64,000 bases of DNA from Bacillus sp. BP-3 (GCF_028401955.1 NZ_JAQOTJ010000014.1:53004-117003), one strand, 5' to 3'. Positions 1-9,729 are shown, counted from the first letter of the stretch. Numbers and translations: made by a program. Notes: a model not told the origin generated them from the sequence alone.

Positions 1-1222
1 CTGCCTGTGTTACATCCGTTCCAATAAGTGCTGGCGGGCTATTAATCGCAAAATATGTACCTGGTGTTAGTACACAAGCTGCAATCATTGCCATCGCTGC
101 AACGAATGACTCCATCAACATAGCACCGTAACCAATTGATTGGGCGTGCCCTTCTCTTTCTATCATTTTCGGAGTTGTACCAGAAGAAACAAGTGCATGG
201 AAACCAGAGACAGCTCCGCAAGCAATTGTAATAAATAGAAATGGGAATAAATTCCCCGAAAATACCGGACCTGTTCCATCAATAAATTTTGAAACTGCTG
301 GCATTTGTAAATCTGGTGCAACAATGATAATACCGAGCGCTAAACCAACAATTGTTCCAATCTTTAAAAACGTACTTAAATAATCACGCGGTGCAAGTAA
401 TAGCCAAACAGGTAATGCAGAAGCAATAAATCCATAAATAATTAGCATAATGGCAATTGTTTCACCTTTAAATGTAAACATAGTCGCAAGCATTGGATTT
501 TCTGCTACATATTGACCCGCTACAATCGATAAAAGAAGTAAAATAATACCAATAAATGACCCTTCTCCAACACGACCTGGGCGAATATACCGCATATATA
601 CACCCATTAAAATAGCAATTGGAATAGTTGCTGCAATTGTAAACATTCCCCACGGACTTCCTACAAGCGCTTTTACCACAACAAGAGCTAATACCGCTAA
701 TAAAATAATCATAATACCTAAAATACCAATCATTGCAATAAAACCTGTTACAGGACCGATTTCTGCTTTAATCATTTCACCAAGTGATTTTCCGTTACGG
801 CGCATAGATGCGAACAAAATCACAAAATCTTGAACAGCTCCAGCTAATACAACTCCAACAATAATCCAAAGTGTTCCTGGTAAATATCCCATCTGTGCAG
901 CAAGAATTGGCCCAACTAACGGACCAGCTCCAGCGATTGCAGCAAAATGGTGTCCAAATAAGACCCATTTATTGGTCGGAACATAATCTTTCCCATCATT
1001 TAGAAGCTCTGCTGGCGTTTTTCGGTTGTCATCCAACTCAAAAACTTTTTTTGCAATAAATTTACTATAAAATCGATACGCAACCGCATAGACAGAAACG
1101 GCAGCAACCAATAACCAAACTGCATTAATTGTTTCACCGCGAGATAATGCTAACACCGCAAATCCCGCTGCTCCTAAAGCCGCAATCACACCCCAAAGTA
1201 AAATAGATTTCCATGCTTTCAA
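1..1222 (-). CDS. cstA: Carbon starvation protein CstA family transporter (partial, C-terminus outside window)
   Basis: Multi-span membrane protein of the CstA/BtsT (YjiY) family, which imports peptides or pyruvate under carbon limitation. About 407 N-terminal residues are visible and the rest lies beyond base 1. The start is a TTG at 1222 preceded by a strong GGAGGGG ribosome binding site. The translation begins with two hydrophobic segments, then the family signature region around [17 protein letters not shown] and later [15 protein letters not shown]. It lies 123 bp downstream of a LytTR response regulator on the same strand. In E. coli the LytTR regulator BtsR activates the CstA homologue BtsT, so this pair may be a small nutrient-sensing unit; that is inference. 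No sensor kinase gene is visible beside it. Confidence 0.9.
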   Translation of the reverse strand, partial: MKAWKSILLWGVIAALGAAGFAVLALSRGETINAVWLLVAAVSVYAVAYRFYSKFIAKKVFELDDNRKTPAELLNDGKDYVPTNKWVLFGHHFAAIAGAGPLVGPILAAQMGYLPGTLWIIVGVVLAGAVQDFVILFASMRRNGKSLGEMIKAEIGPVTGFIAMIGILGIMIILLAVLALVVVKALVGSPWGMFTIAATIPIAILMGVYMRYIRPGRVGEGSFIGIILLLLSIVAGQYVAENPMLATMFTFKGETIAIMLIIYGFIASALPVWLLLAPRDYLSTFLKIGTIVGLALGIIIVAPDLQMPAVSKFIDGTGPVFSGNLFPFLFITIACGAVSGFHALVSSGTTPKMIEREGHAQSIGYGAMLMESFVAAMAMIAACVLTPGTYFAINSPPALIGTDVTQA

Positions 1223-1345
1223 ATATAATCCCCTCCTATGTTATGTCTTAGAGGGAATTGTACTAAATTTTCAAAATATTTAGAAATAATATTCCTTATG
1301 ATGAGTATTTCCTATTGTAACATGTCCAAATTCGGCCACGACCTG

Positions 1346-2062
1346 CTACAACTCAATTTTATTTCGAAGTCGTTTTACATAATTTCTGCTAACAGGAATT
1401 GGCTGATTATCATACTTTTCTAAATATAAATTATATGTCCCGTTATAATAAGGCTTTAATTCTTTCACATAAATAACATTAATAAGATAACTTTTATGCA
1501 CACGTAAAAAATCATATGCCGCTAGCCTATTTTCTAATTCTTGTAATGTATATGTGGAAATATATCGATTATTATTTGTATAAATAGAAACGGTTTTATT
1601 TTCTTTATTCTTGCTTATGTATACAATATCATCTGGAAGAATATATGTAATTCCTTCATGGCTCTCAATCGGAAGCTTTTGCAGTCGATTCTTCTCTTGC
1701 TTTATTTTTTCTTGCTCAATACTATGCAATAAAAATTGCAAATCTTCCTGCCCAAATGGTTGCAATAAATAATAGAAAGCGTGGAAACGAAATGATTTAA
1801 TTGCATCTTTTATATCATTTCCCGTGAATATAAATTTTGTGCTTAACGTTAATTGGCGCAGCAATCCTGCAACTTCAAATCCTGTTCCATCTGGTAAATC
1901 TGTATCTAGAAAAATAAAATCTGGCGTATGCTTTTTCGCTAATTGTAGTGATTCCATTCCCGTCTTTGCTTCAAAGCATTCCAAATTATTTACGTGTTCT
2001 GTGAAAAAATCTATTAATTGACCCCTGTCTTCTTCTCTTTCATTTACAATTAAAATTTTCAT
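1346..2062 (-). CDS. LytTR-family response regulator with atypical receiver
   Basis: 238 residues. The N-terminal receiver domain (about 1-120) keeps the phospho-acceptor Asp53 (FLDTDLPD) and Thr80. The C-terminal LytTR DNA-binding domain (about 135-235) is well formed (YLINVIYVKEL, PVSRNYVKRLR). Two receiver features are unusual: the acidic pocket reads NE at residues 7-8 instead of DD/DE, and the nearly invariant Lys before Pro-Phe is Gln101 (LLQPF). This suggests weak or altered phosphorylation. It sits between niaP, behind a terminator, and cstA, the likely target, and no histidine kinase is adjacent. The start ATG at 2062 is the first in frame. Family assignment is firm; the target is inferred from position. 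Confidence 0.85.
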   Translation of the reverse strand: MKILIVNEREEDRGQLIDFFTEHVNNLECFEAKTGMESLQLAKKHTPDFIFLDTDLPDGTGFEVAGLLRQLTLSTKFIFTGNDIKDAIKSFRFHAFYYLLQPFGQEDLQFLLHSIEQEKIKQEKNRLQKLPIESHEGITYILPDDIVYISKNKENKTVSIYTNNNRYISTYTLQELENRLAAYDFLRVHKSYLINVIYVKELKPYYNGTYNLYLEKYDNQPIPVSRNYVKRLRNKIEL

Positions 2063-2183
2063 GTCTACCCAACCACCTAATCCTTTTGTCCATACGCCTC
2101 GTTGTATACATTCGCTTTTCTAGAAATAAACCCTTTTTACAAGCCAGTTTTCTATCAAATATATTATATTTTTGTCAGAAAAC

Positions 2184-2219
2184 AATGAAAAGGAAGCTAT
2201 ATACAGCTCCCTTTTCATT
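2184..2219 (-). terminator. Terminator of niaP
   Basis: Hairpin with near-perfect arms (ATGAAAAGG-AGCT against AGCT-CCTTTTCAT) whose proximal arm includes the niaP stop codon. It separates niaP from the downstream response regulator. Confidence 0.7.
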
Positions 2220-3417
2220 ATACTAATTCTCGTTGTTTTGTTTCCTGACCAAGCACAAGGACAGCAAGGGTACCAATTACAATGGCCGTACAAAAGATTG
2301 TAAAAATATAAGAGAGTGAAGCATGTGTAGCTACAAGATAACCAACTAATAATGGTCCTAAAATACCACCGATGCGTCCAAATGCTGCCGCCATACCAGC
2401 TCCTGTACCACGAATAGCGGTTGGATACTGCTCTGGCGTATACGCATATAATGCTCCCCAAGCTCCTAAATTAAAGAATGAAAGCAACATTCCTGCAATC
2501 ATTAGCGTGATTACTGAATCTGCGGCTCCAAAGAAATATGCACTACATGCCGTTCCAAGTAAATATGTGACTAACACAAACTTCCGGCCAAGACGTTCAA
2601 TAAACCAAGCTGCTGTAAAATAACCTGGAAGCTGTGCAAGTGTCATAATTAACACATATTGAAAACTTTTAATTAAACTAAATCCTTTTAGCACTAATAC
2701 ACTCGGAAGCCAAAGAAACATTCCATAATATGAAAATACAACACAAAACCATAAAATCCAAAGCATAATTGTCGCTCGTCTGTACTCCCCTGACCAAACG
2801 GCCTTTATGTTTGCAAATACGGATTGCTTTTGTTTTGCTTTTTGAAATTGCGGTGAATCAGGTAAACCCCATCGTAAATATAGTGCATAAAAAGCTGGAA
2901 GTGCACTTAAAACCATCGCTGTTTGCCAACCGTATGTTGGAATAATAAAATATGAGATAAGAGCAGCAATTAACCAACCACCAGCCCAAAAGCTTTCTAA
3001 CAAAACAACAATTTTACCACGTTCATGAGCTGCAACACTTTCAGATACAAGTGTTGATGCAACAGGCAACTCTCCTCCAAGACCCATTCCAATACAAAAA
3101 CGAAATATAAGAAATACGGTTAATGTTGTTGATAAAGCAGTTAACCCGCTTCCAACAGAGAATAATAATAATGTAATAATAAAAACAGATTTTCGACCGA
3201 TTTTATCTGCTAATATCCCAAATACGAGCGCTCCAACTGCCATTCCAATGGAGTTAATACTACCAATCCACCCCATCTGCTGTGCACTAAGCTGCCATTC
3301 TTTTTGCAAAGCAGCAATAATAAATGAAAGAATCCCAACATCCATTGCATCAAATAGCCAACCAAGCCCAGCAATTCCGAGAAGCTTTCGATTTGAGATT
3401 TCCTTAATTTTCCCCAC
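2218..3417 (-). CDS. niaP: Niacin transporter NiaP (MFS)
   Basis: 399-residue major facilitator protein, probable nicotinate/nicotinamide importer feeding NAD salvage. It matches my memory of B. subtilis NiaP (YceI) over nearly the whole length: GLGWLFDAMDVGILSF at the N-terminus, the MFS motif FGILADKIGRKS in the first cytoplasmic loop, RFCIGMGLGGELPVAS, and YTPEQYPTAIRGTG near helix 10. Twelve membrane segments are expected. The ATG at 3417 has an AGGAGG site 7 bases upstream. It is monocistronic, with its own terminator and a possible NiaR operator just ahead of the ribosome binding site. A more general aromatic-acid/sugar porter is the alternative but less likely. Confidence 0.88.
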   Translation of the reverse strand: MGKIKEISNRKLLGIAGLGWLFDAMDVGILSFIIAALQKEWQLSAQQMGWIGSINSIGMAVGALVFGILADKIGRKSVFIITLLLFSVGSGLTALSTTLTVFLIFRFCIGMGLGGELPVASTLVSESVAAHERGKIVVLLESFWAGGWLIAALISYFIIPTYGWQTAMVLSALPAFYALYLRWGLPDSPQFQKAKQKQSVFANIKAVWSGEYRRATIMLWILWFCVVFSYYGMFLWLPSVLVLKGFSLIKSFQYVLIMTLAQLPGYFTAAWFIERLGRKFVLVTYLLGTACSAYFFGAADSVITLMIAGMLLSFFNLGAWGALYAYTPEQYPTAIRGTGAGMAAAFGRIGGILGPLLVGYLVATHASLSYIFTIFCTAIVIGTLAVLVLGQETKQRELV

Positions 3418-3433
3418 TACAGGCCCTCCTCAA

Positions 3434-3450
3434 TACAGGTGTCTTTACAT
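3434..3450 (-). promoter_or_regulatory. Possible NiaR operator upstream of niaP
   Basis: The plus-strand sequence TACAGGTGTCTTTACAT lies immediately upstream of the niaP ribosome binding site. It resembles the ACAGGTGTC-TTGACA type NiaR site as I remember it for Bacillales. The match is from memory and only one arm is well conserved, so this is tentative. Confidence 0.4.
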
Positions 3451-3612
3451 CATATTTTACATATGTATATCATAGAAGTAAAACAATTTATATGTAAAGA
3501 TAATCATTGTTCATATGATTCTTATCATTTCCACAAAAAAACACCTCATACATAGGCATTTTTCAATGAGCAGCCGGATCCATACCCTTATGCCTGAAAA
3601 TAAATATTTAAA

Positions 3613-3642
3613 AAAAGAAAAAAAGCAGCGATATTTCGCTAC
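3613..3642 (-). terminator. Terminator of tagA
   Basis: Minus-strand hairpin AGCGA-AATA-TCGCT followed by a long T-rich run. The first arm overlaps the tagA stop codon. Confidence 0.7.
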
Positions 3643-4379
3643 TTTTTCGACCGAACAACCTCTTTTAAAAATTCAACTAATACAAGTTGACGACGCCAGC
3701 GCGTTGGATTACTGCACAAACGGTAAAACCACTCTAAATGAATAGCTTGAATCCATTTCGGGGCACGCTTTACTTCTCCAGCCCAAACATCAAAGCTACC
3801 ACCAACACCAACAGCTACTTTTGTATGTAAACGATGTTTATTATTTTGAATAAAGTTTTCCTGTCTCGGAAATCCAAGTGCAACCAGTAAGATGTCTGGC
3901 TTCACTTCTTGAATACGTTCGATAATTTCTTCTTCTTTCTCTTTTTTAAAATATCCATCTTGTGTTCCAACAATAGATACAGCTGAATATCTTTCTGTTA
4001 AAGTTTGAGCAGCTCTTTCGATAACGTGCGGCTTTGCTCCAAGTAAAAAGACAGATACAGCCTTCTTTTCTTGTGATAATCTTTCAAACAAATTACACAT
4101 TAAATCAAAGCCTGCCACACGTTCTTTTAACGGTGTTCCTAGCATACCGCTTGCCTTTACAACACCAATCCCGTCTGGTGTAATAAGATCTACCTGAAGA
4201 AGCGTCTGATGAAACGCAGCATCCTTTTTAGCACACATCACGATTTCAGGATTGGCTGTTACAACTTGAAACGTATTCTCTTGTTTCTTTTCCAGTTGCT
4301 GCATTACATAACGAACTGTTTCTTCCATTGTCATCGTTGAGAAGGGCACGCCTAAAATATCAACTGTTTGCACTGCCAT
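3639..4379 (-). CDS. tagA: WecG/TagA/CpsF-family glycosyltransferase (ManNAc transferase)
   Basis: 246 residues, GT26 family. TagA transfers N-acetylmannosamine from UDP-ManNAc to undecaprenyl-PP-GlcNAc to form the linkage-unit disaccharide of wall teichoic acid or a related secondary wall polymer at the inner face of the membrane. Family motifs are visible: TANPEI at residues 41-46, the TPDGIG catalytic-Asp motif at 68-73 (Asp69), LGFPRQE, and a basic C-terminus (WFYRLCSNPTRWRRQ) that acts as membrane contact in this family. It is the last of three minus-strand polysaccharide genes, 49 bp after the GT4 gene. The exact polymer cannot be read from this sequence. Confidence 0.9.
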   Translation of the reverse strand: MAVQTVDILGVPFSTMTMEETVRYVMQQLEKKQENTFQVVTANPEIVMCAKKDAAFHQTLLQVDLITPDGIGVVKASGMLGTPLKERVAGFDLMCNLFERLSQEKKAVSVFLLGAKPHVIERAAQTLTERYSAVSIVGTQDGYFKKEKEEEIIERIQEVKPDILLVALGFPRQENFIQNNKHRLHTKVAVGVGGSFDVWAGEVKRAPKWIQAIHLEWFYRLCSNPTRWRRQLVLVEFLKEVVRSKK

Positions 4380-4428
4380 ATTTACATATCCTCTCTATTT
4401 CAAATATCTTTTTCCACTACTAATTATT

Positions 4429-5559
4429 CTAACCTCTTACTTTTGCATACTCATTACTGCCAGACAAAACCTTCTCATACGCTTCATACGTATTTTCATA
4501 TAAATTCCGTAACGAAAAATGGGAAGACGCATGGGTATACAAACGCTCACCCATCTCTACTAATTCACCATTTTTCCACTTTTCATATGCCTCTTCTAAC
4601 GCACGAGTAAGCGCCGCAGCATCACCAATTGGAATAATCCAGCCATATGTATCATCAACAATAAGTTGGGACATATCACCAACATCTGTAGCAATAGAGG
4701 TTAAACGCTGATTCGCCCCTTCTAATAAAACAAGGGGGAAACTTTCACTATACGATGTTAATAAATTTATATGCGCTGCGGCATATAAATTCTTTGCATC
4801 TTCACGATGTCCTAAAAATAGAACTTTATCTTCTAATCCTTTTTGTTTCACTGTTTCTTTTAACTCATTCTCCATCGGTCCATCACCAAGTAACAGCACT
4901 TTAATTTGGGGAATTGTTGTGTTTTGCAACGCTTCAAATAATATTTCATGCCCTTTAACAGGGTGTAAACGGGCTACTTGAATTGCTGTAAATACATCTT
5001 CTTGTATATCAAAATTCTCTTTTAAATCATAAGGCTTTGCTGGCGTATGATCATATTCAATCCCGTTATAGATTGTACAAATTTTCTCTTCTGGTACACC
5101 TAGTGTTACCGTATTCATCTTAAAACGCTCTGTAATAGCAAAAAATAAATCAACTTTCTTAAACGAACGTAAATTTAACTTTGTAAAAATCCAACCTTTT
5201 AAACCACTCGTCATAAAATCTAACGTTGGATCACTGTGAATGGTTGTAACCCATTTTGCTTTTATCTTTCTTTTTAATAAAGAAAGATAAAAGTTGGCTC
5301 TTGCCCCGTGTGTATGCACAATATCAAAACCTTCTTTATTAATAAAAGAACGTATTTTTGAAAGAATAGATATATCATAACGAGATGATTGTGAAAAAAC
5401 GTGTACTTTTATCCCTAATGCCCTCGCCTCGCTTGCTATTGCACCTTCTTCAAATACCGCTAATTCTACTACATCTTTTGGGAATTGTGACAAAAGTGAA
5501 ATAATATGCGTTTTTCCGCCACCTGTTTCTGCTCCAGCATTCATATGTAACACTTTCAT
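4429..5559 (-). CDS. Glycosyltransferase family 4
   Basis: 376-residue GT-B fold glycosyltransferase. The N-terminal half carries the GG(G) loop NAGAETGGGKTH (residues 7-18) and VHTHGARAN. The C-terminal Glycos_transf_1 domain has ARLHPVKGHE, LLLGDGPM, and the EX7E retaining motif ESFPLVLLE at about residue 270. No signal peptide is seen, so it is a cytoplasmic or membrane-associated sugar transferase. It lies between an O-antigen-ligase-like polymerase and TagA on the same strand, consistent with assembly of a cell-surface glycan. Donor and acceptor are unknown. Start ATG at 5559 with an upstream GGAGG-type site. Confidence 0.88.
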   Translation of the reverse strand: MKVLHMNAGAETGGGKTHIISLLSQFPKDVVELAVFEEGAIASEARALGIKVHVFSQSSRYDISILSKIRSFINKEGFDIVHTHGARANFYLSLLKRKIKAKWVTTIHSDPTLDFMTSGLKGWIFTKLNLRSFKKVDLFFAITERFKMNTVTLGVPEEKICTIYNGIEYDHTPAKPYDLKENFDIQEDVFTAIQVARLHPVKGHEILFEALQNTTIPQIKVLLLGDGPMENELKETVKQKGLEDKVLFLGHREDAKNLYAAAHINLLTSYSESFPLVLLEGANQRLTSIATDVGDMSQLIVDDTYGWIIPIGDAAALTRALEEAYEKWKNGELVEMGERLYTHASSHFSLRNLYENTYEAYEKVLSGSNEYAKVRG

Positions 5560-5610
5560 CTTTTTTCCTCCATTAAATATATTTTCTTATTTTTTACTAT
5601 AGCAAAAAAT

Positions 5611-5635
5611 AAAAGCTAACATAATGCTAGCTTTT
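5611..5635. terminator. Bidirectional terminator downstream of the polymerase gene
   Basis: AAAAGCTA and TAGCTTTT arms around a 9-base loop, flanked by A-rich and T-rich tails. It ends the O-antigen-ligase-like transcript before the GT4 gene, so that gene probably has its own promoter or depends on read-through. Confidence 0.7.
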
Positions 5636-5644
5636 ATTTTTCCA

Positions 5645-7027
5645 TTATTCTATTTCTAAATCAACGATTAAATATGCTAATAATACGACAAAGTAAATAC
5701 TTACTCCCGGTGCCGTTAGCACATGTCCTGCTGTAAATGCAATTCCTAATGCTAATCCAAGGCCTGCTGCTAACAATGCGTACTTAACTGTCAATACTTC
5801 ACGGAACCTTGTTATTAATACCATTAAGATTCTCAAACCATAATACAAAAACGGAATCATAAGAAAAATGAAACCGATAATTCCAAAAGTATAAAACCAA
5901 TCATGGAAATCTCTCTCAATTATTTTTAGTTCTGAGACATCTTTAAGGTTACCACCATACCCCATACCAAGTAATTTCTGAGACATAGGTGCTTGTTTAT
6001 AGAACTCTTTATACGTTTGCATAAATAATTCACGTCCGCTAAAAATAATAGCTTGTGTCTCAGCCTTTTTCTCTTCTTCTTTCGTTTTTTCTGTCCCTTT
6101 TACCGTTTCCTCTTGTTTAACATGATTCTTTTGTTGCCTTTCTTCCTCTTGCAATTTAAATACTTTATGACTGATCCCTGTATTTTTATATATTGGAGAT
6201 AATGGAAAATATCCTGCTACTCCTACTAATATAACTGTTGCAATTAAACCATTTAACAAATATGGCTTTTTATTACGCTCTTTCCGTTGTAAAAATGCTT
6301 GTATAAAGCACATAAAAACAGCAATAACAACTGTGCAGACAATAGCTCCAGCCCCTACTTTTGTACCAATTGCAAACAATGAAAATATGATTAAAAGAGA
6401 CGGAATCCAAAAATAACTTTTTGCTAAGCTTGTTGTTTTTTCAATAGAATATAAAACAACAACTGGGCATATAATCGCTAAAATCGATCCAAGTTCGTTT
6501 CCTGCAAAAAACCAGCCACGAGAACCTTCTTTAAAATAATCATAACTATTATAATCCGTTCCAGTTGCGATAGCTGCAACCATCGTTACATTTATAATTA
6601 GAGCTGCATATGCTATATAATTTCTCATCTTTGTATGCATTGTTTCTTTCATCTTTAATGACTTGAATACGAGAATATAGCAACTTATCATCACAAATGG
6701 ATATAACGCCTTTGCAATAAACTTAAGGTCTTCCATTTGTAACATCGGATGTTTAATCATTTTATTATTTAAAAATCCTAATCCAAGGACAATTCCTAAC
6801 CCAAGTAAATAGATAACATATTTTCGATTTTCTTTCATACGGGCTTGTGTAAGAATATAAATGCCACCAAGAGCCATAACAAATAAGCGTGTTATTACTC
6901 CAACCGTTGCATCGATTTTAAGCTCTAAAATACAAAACGATGTAAGTAAATCTATAATTGGTTGTAATATAATAAAAATCAATAGAAATTGTTCAAATTT
7001 ATAACTTAAACTATTGTGATTTAACAT
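5645..7027 (-). CDS. O-antigen ligase/Wzy-like polysaccharide polymerase
   Basis: 460-residue polytopic membrane protein with about ten to twelve hydrophobic segments and a Wzy_C-type region. A strongly charged Lys/Glu-rich stretch at about residues 290-330 interrupts the membrane segments and is probably the large outer loop that this family uses for catalysis. The Arg-Glu motif SGRELFM and GMGYGG follow it. It probably polymerises or ligates lipid-linked glycan units outside the membrane. It is the first gene of the minus-strand set with the GT4 gene and tagA. The family call rests on topology and the loop; the substrate is unknown. Confidence 0.75.
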   Translation of the reverse strand: MLNHNSLSYKFEQFLLIFIILQPIIDLLTSFCILELKIDATVGVITRLFVMALGGIYILTQARMKENRKYVIYLLGLGIVLGLGFLNNKMIKHPMLQMEDLKFIAKALYPFVMISCYILVFKSLKMKETMHTKMRNYIAYAALIINVTMVAAIATGTDYNSYDYFKEGSRGWFFAGNELGSILAIICPVVVLYSIEKTTSLAKSYFWIPSLLIIFSLFAIGTKVGAGAIVCTVVIAVFMCFIQAFLQRKERNKKPYLLNGLIATVILVGVAGYFPLSPIYKNTGISHKVFKLQEEERQQKNHVKQEETVKGTEKTKEEEKKAETQAIIFSGRELFMQTYKEFYKQAPMSQKLLGMGYGGNLKDVSELKIIERDFHDWFYTFGIIGFIFLMIPFLYYGLRILMVLITRFREVLTVKYALLAAGLGLALGIAFTAGHVLTAPGVSIYFVVLLAYLIVDLEIE

Positions 7028-7216
7028 CTTTACCCCCTATAAATATAGTTGCGTCATTCCAAATACTTATTATAGCATAAGTTTTCAATTGACTAGATGG
7101 TATTTTAATTGAATCATAAAATCCTATAAAATGTAATTTTCATTTCTTCCTTATCTACTTGCAAATACGGAAATCATCGCTATGCAAAATAAAACATATC
7201 CGTCACTCCAAGAACA

Positions 7217-7470
7217 TTTATCCCGCTATTTGTGGGCAGTATTAAGATTAAGAGAGAAGAGTTGTCCAGCTCTATCAGCTAGAATCTCCGGGCATTTCAT
7301 CCCCTCGGGAGAGGAAAAAAGTCCCTCTCCACCTTGTGCGTGGGCGCCCTGCGATTCTGAGCGAGCTGCTTCTGCCTTTCTAAAGAAGATAAGTGGGAAT
7401 AGCTGTTCATAAATTCCCGATTGGTGAGGGTTTTCCATCAGTGGGATACAAAGAAGAAGTTTCACTTTAT
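7217..7470 (+). repeat. bcr1-like dispersed repeat with nested insert (copy 1)
   Basis: Starts TTTATCCCGCTATTTG and ends GTTTCACTTTAT, so it is flanked by TTTAT direct repeats. It fills most of the 575-bp gap between the polymerase gene and the TRIC gene. The core carries GGGCAGTA, then an inner module (TTGTCCAGCTCTA to GAGCGAGCTGCTTC), then CCATCAGTGGG. Close copies lie at 43616-43898 and 52171-52448, and insert-free copies at 46309-46462 and 47583-47738. TTTAT duplication and a core of about 155 bp match what I recall of bcr1. The remaining gap (7028-7216, 7471-7602) shows nothing else recognisable. Confidence 0.8.
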
Positions 7471-7602
7471 ATGGCATTTTCAAACGCTTTCTTTCCTTAT
7501 TCTTTCATTTTTTTTACATGTAGCGAAACAGTAATTGTTATTTTTATAACTTTAGTGTATATTCTTTCCTTGGAACATCTTTAGAAAGAAGGGATCGGAG
7601 CG

Positions 7603-8235
7603 ATGTTTTTAATTGATGTGTTTACGTTTCTCGGCCTTATCGCAGCTGCCATTTCTGGTACATTAGTAGGTTTAAAAAAAGAACTTGATTTATTTGGTGT
7701 CCTTTGTTTGTCTGTAGCAACTGCACTTGGCGGCGGGATCATTCGAGATGTTATGATTGGAAACTTACCTCCAGTTGCATTTGTTCAACCCATTTACTTT
7801 TTTATTAGTATTTTAGCAGCATTATTTACTTGTATGTTTTTTGAACGAATTCATAAATTACAAGTTGTAATTATGCTCTCAGACGCCGTCGGTTTAGGCG
7901 TATTTACTGCTATCGGTGCAAATGCGGCCATTACTCATCATATGAATGCTCCTTTCTTAGTTGTTTCTATGGGAGTCATTACAGGTATTGGTGGTGGAAT
8001 TTTACGTGATATGTGTGCGCAAGATATTCCATATGTCTTTCGTAAAGAAATTTATGCAATTGCCTCCATCCTAGGCGCAATTAGCTTCCTTATTACTTAT
8101 GAGATGGGATCACACGTATTAGCTTTCTATATTTGTTTACTCGTAACATTTTTTATACGTGTAGTAACTTTTATCTATAATGTACATTTCCCAGTCTTTT
8201 TTAAAACACATGCAAAAATCCATAAAGGTCATTGA
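7603..8235 (+). CDS. TRIC-family (UPF0126) cation channel protein
   Basis: 210-residue membrane protein of the trimeric intracellular cation channel family (YvgT/YicG type). The internal duplication typical of the family is clear: GLIAAAISGTLVGLKK and GGGIIRDVMIGNLPP in the first half repeat as LSDAVGLGVFTAIGA and GGGILRDMCAQDIP in the second. Seven membrane helices are expected; prokaryotic members conduct K+ or Na+. ATG at 7603 follows AGAAGGGATCGGAGCG. Monocistronic with its own terminator. Physiological role unknown. Confidence 0.88.
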   Translation: MFLIDVFTFLGLIAAAISGTLVGLKKELDLFGVLCLSVATALGGGIIRDVMIGNLPPVAFVQPIYFFISILAALFTCMFFERIHKLQVVIMLSDAVGLGVFTAIGANAAITHHMNAPFLVVSMGVITGIGGGILRDMCAQDIPYVFRKEIYAIASILGAISFLITYEMGSHVLAFYICLLVTFFIRVVTFIYNVHFPVFFKTHAKIHKGH

Positions 8236-8249
8236 CCTATTTTATAAAA

Positions 8250-8280
8250 AGGGAATTCTTTCATGGATTCTCTTTTTTTA
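8250..8280 (+). terminator. Terminator of TRIC gene
   Basis: AGGGAAT against ATTCTCT (one wobble) with an 11-base loop, followed by a run of T. Confidence 0.65.
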
Positions 8281-8424
8281 TATCAAATAAATCCGTTTAA
8301 TTTCATATAACGATATGGAGAAATTTCAATAAAGTATATATAATAAATAAGGCACAGATATTGGAAATGCTTTAACAAGGGGTTTTTTACAAGTAGAGAA
8401 AGACATATATACAGGGGGACGATT

Positions 8425-9729
8425 ATGCTAAATTTTTTTAAAAGGGAAAGTAATCAAACGAAAGAAAGAAGTATAAAAGAGCAAAGTAAAGATAAAACTG
8501 TAACATTTCTTGTACCCAAAGATTCCGATTTAGCCGCACAAATGAACATGTTACACGTAACAAAAGAAGATTTACAGATTGTAAAAGTGCTACAACCTTT
8601 TATTTATGAACAATTGGATTGGATTACAAAGAAATTCTATGAAAATATTACAAAGCAACCATACCTTATACAAATCATTGAAAAACATAGTTCCATTCAA
8701 AAATTACAAATAACATTAAAAAAACATATTGAACAACTATTTAGCGGTGATATTGACGAGGATTTTATTCAACGTCGCGTTCAAATTGCACGAAGACACG
8801 TAAAAATTGGTTTACATAGAAAATGGTATACATCTGCATATCAAGAATTATTCCGTTCCATCATTAAAATTTTCAAAGAGAAATTCACAAAAATTGAGGA
8901 TTTTTCCTGCGCTGTACATGTACTAAACAAACTCTTTACGCTCGAGCAGGAACTTGTTTTAACGGCATATGAACAAGAATATGAAGCGATTCGAAAAGAA
9001 CATGAGCAAGAAAAAGAAATGACCCAAATGACAATCAGCCATATCGCTCAAGAACTTGCTGTTGTATCAGAGAAAACAAATGCCTCCATTCACCAATTAA
9101 CACAGCAATCAGAGAATATGATTGACATTGCCAAAACAGGTACATCACTAGCAATACAATCAGAACAAAAAGCAAATCAAGGAAAACAGCAGCTACATAT
9201 TCAAAATCAGCAAATGGAAAGCATGAAGGGCAGCATGCAAACCATTATTCAAGATACACAAGAGCTACTTGTCATTTCCAAAAAAATTAACGAAATCATC
9301 GACATTGTAAAATCGATTGCTGATCAAACAAACTTACTTGCCTTAAACGCAGCGATTGAATCTGCACGTGCTGGTGAATTTGGAAAAGGATTTGCAGTTG
9401 TAGCAGGGGAAATCCGTAAATTATCAGAGCAAACAAAAGAATCTATTTCAAATGTAACGAAGCTTGTCGAAAAAACAAATGAACAAATTACACATGTTTC
9501 ATCTTCTGTTGAACAAATTAATAACTTTGTCTCTGATGGAACAAATAGCATGAATGAAACCGACAGTTACTTTGAAGAAATTGTAAAAGATATGTCGAAT
9601 TCAAAAGAACAAACTCAAAAAATTGAAAGTGAACTTGAGTTAATTACACATGTTATAAAAACAATTAAAGAGGCTTCTACAAAAATGTCCCTAACAGCTG
9701 ATAGTTTAATGTCAGAATTAAATCGATAA
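8425..9729 (+). CDS. hemAT: HemAT-like globin-coupled methyl-accepting chemotaxis sensor
   Basis: 434-residue soluble receptor. The N-terminal sensor globin (about residues 30-190) has the proximal haem ligand His125 in [13 protein letters not shown] and a distal-pocket Tyr72 in KKFYENI. The C-terminal MCP signalling domain has the conserved hairpin tip at about 296-318 ([21 protein letters not shown]). No transmembrane segment is seen, matching HemAT, which binds O2 and signals to CheA for aerotaxis. ATG at 8425 is preceded by CAGGGGGACG. Stand-alone gene closed by a terminator shared with the convergent GT-C gene. Confidence 0.92.
   Translation: MLNFFKRESNQTKERSIKEQSKDKTVTFLVPKDSDLAAQMNMLHVTKEDLQIVKVLQPFIYEQLDWITKKFYENITKQPYLIQIIEKHSSIQKLQITLKKHIEQLFSGDIDEDFIQRRVQIARRHVKIGLHRKWYTSAYQELFRSIIKIFKEKFTKIEDFSCAVHVLNKLFTLEQELVLTAYEQEYEAIRKEHEQEKEMTQMTISHIAQELAVVSEKTNASIHQLTQQSENMIDIAKTGTSLAIQSEQKANQGKQQLHIQNQQMESMKGSMQTIIQDTQELLVISKKINEIIDIVKSIADQTNLLALNAAIESARAGEFGKGFAVVAGEIRKLSEQTKESISNVTKLVEKTNEQITHVSSSVEQINNFVSDGTNSMNETDSYFEEIVKDMSNSKEQTQKIESELELITHVIKTIKEASTKMSLTADSLMSELNR

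Noticed and set aside
2120-2461. 113-codon minus-strand frame over the end of niaP
   Set aside because: It is out of frame with niaP, which has full family similarity, and crosses the terminator.
7226-7483. Open frame of 85 codons on the minus strand
   Set aside because: It lies wholly within the bcr1-like repeat; frames in the other copies differ and no ribosome binding site is present.
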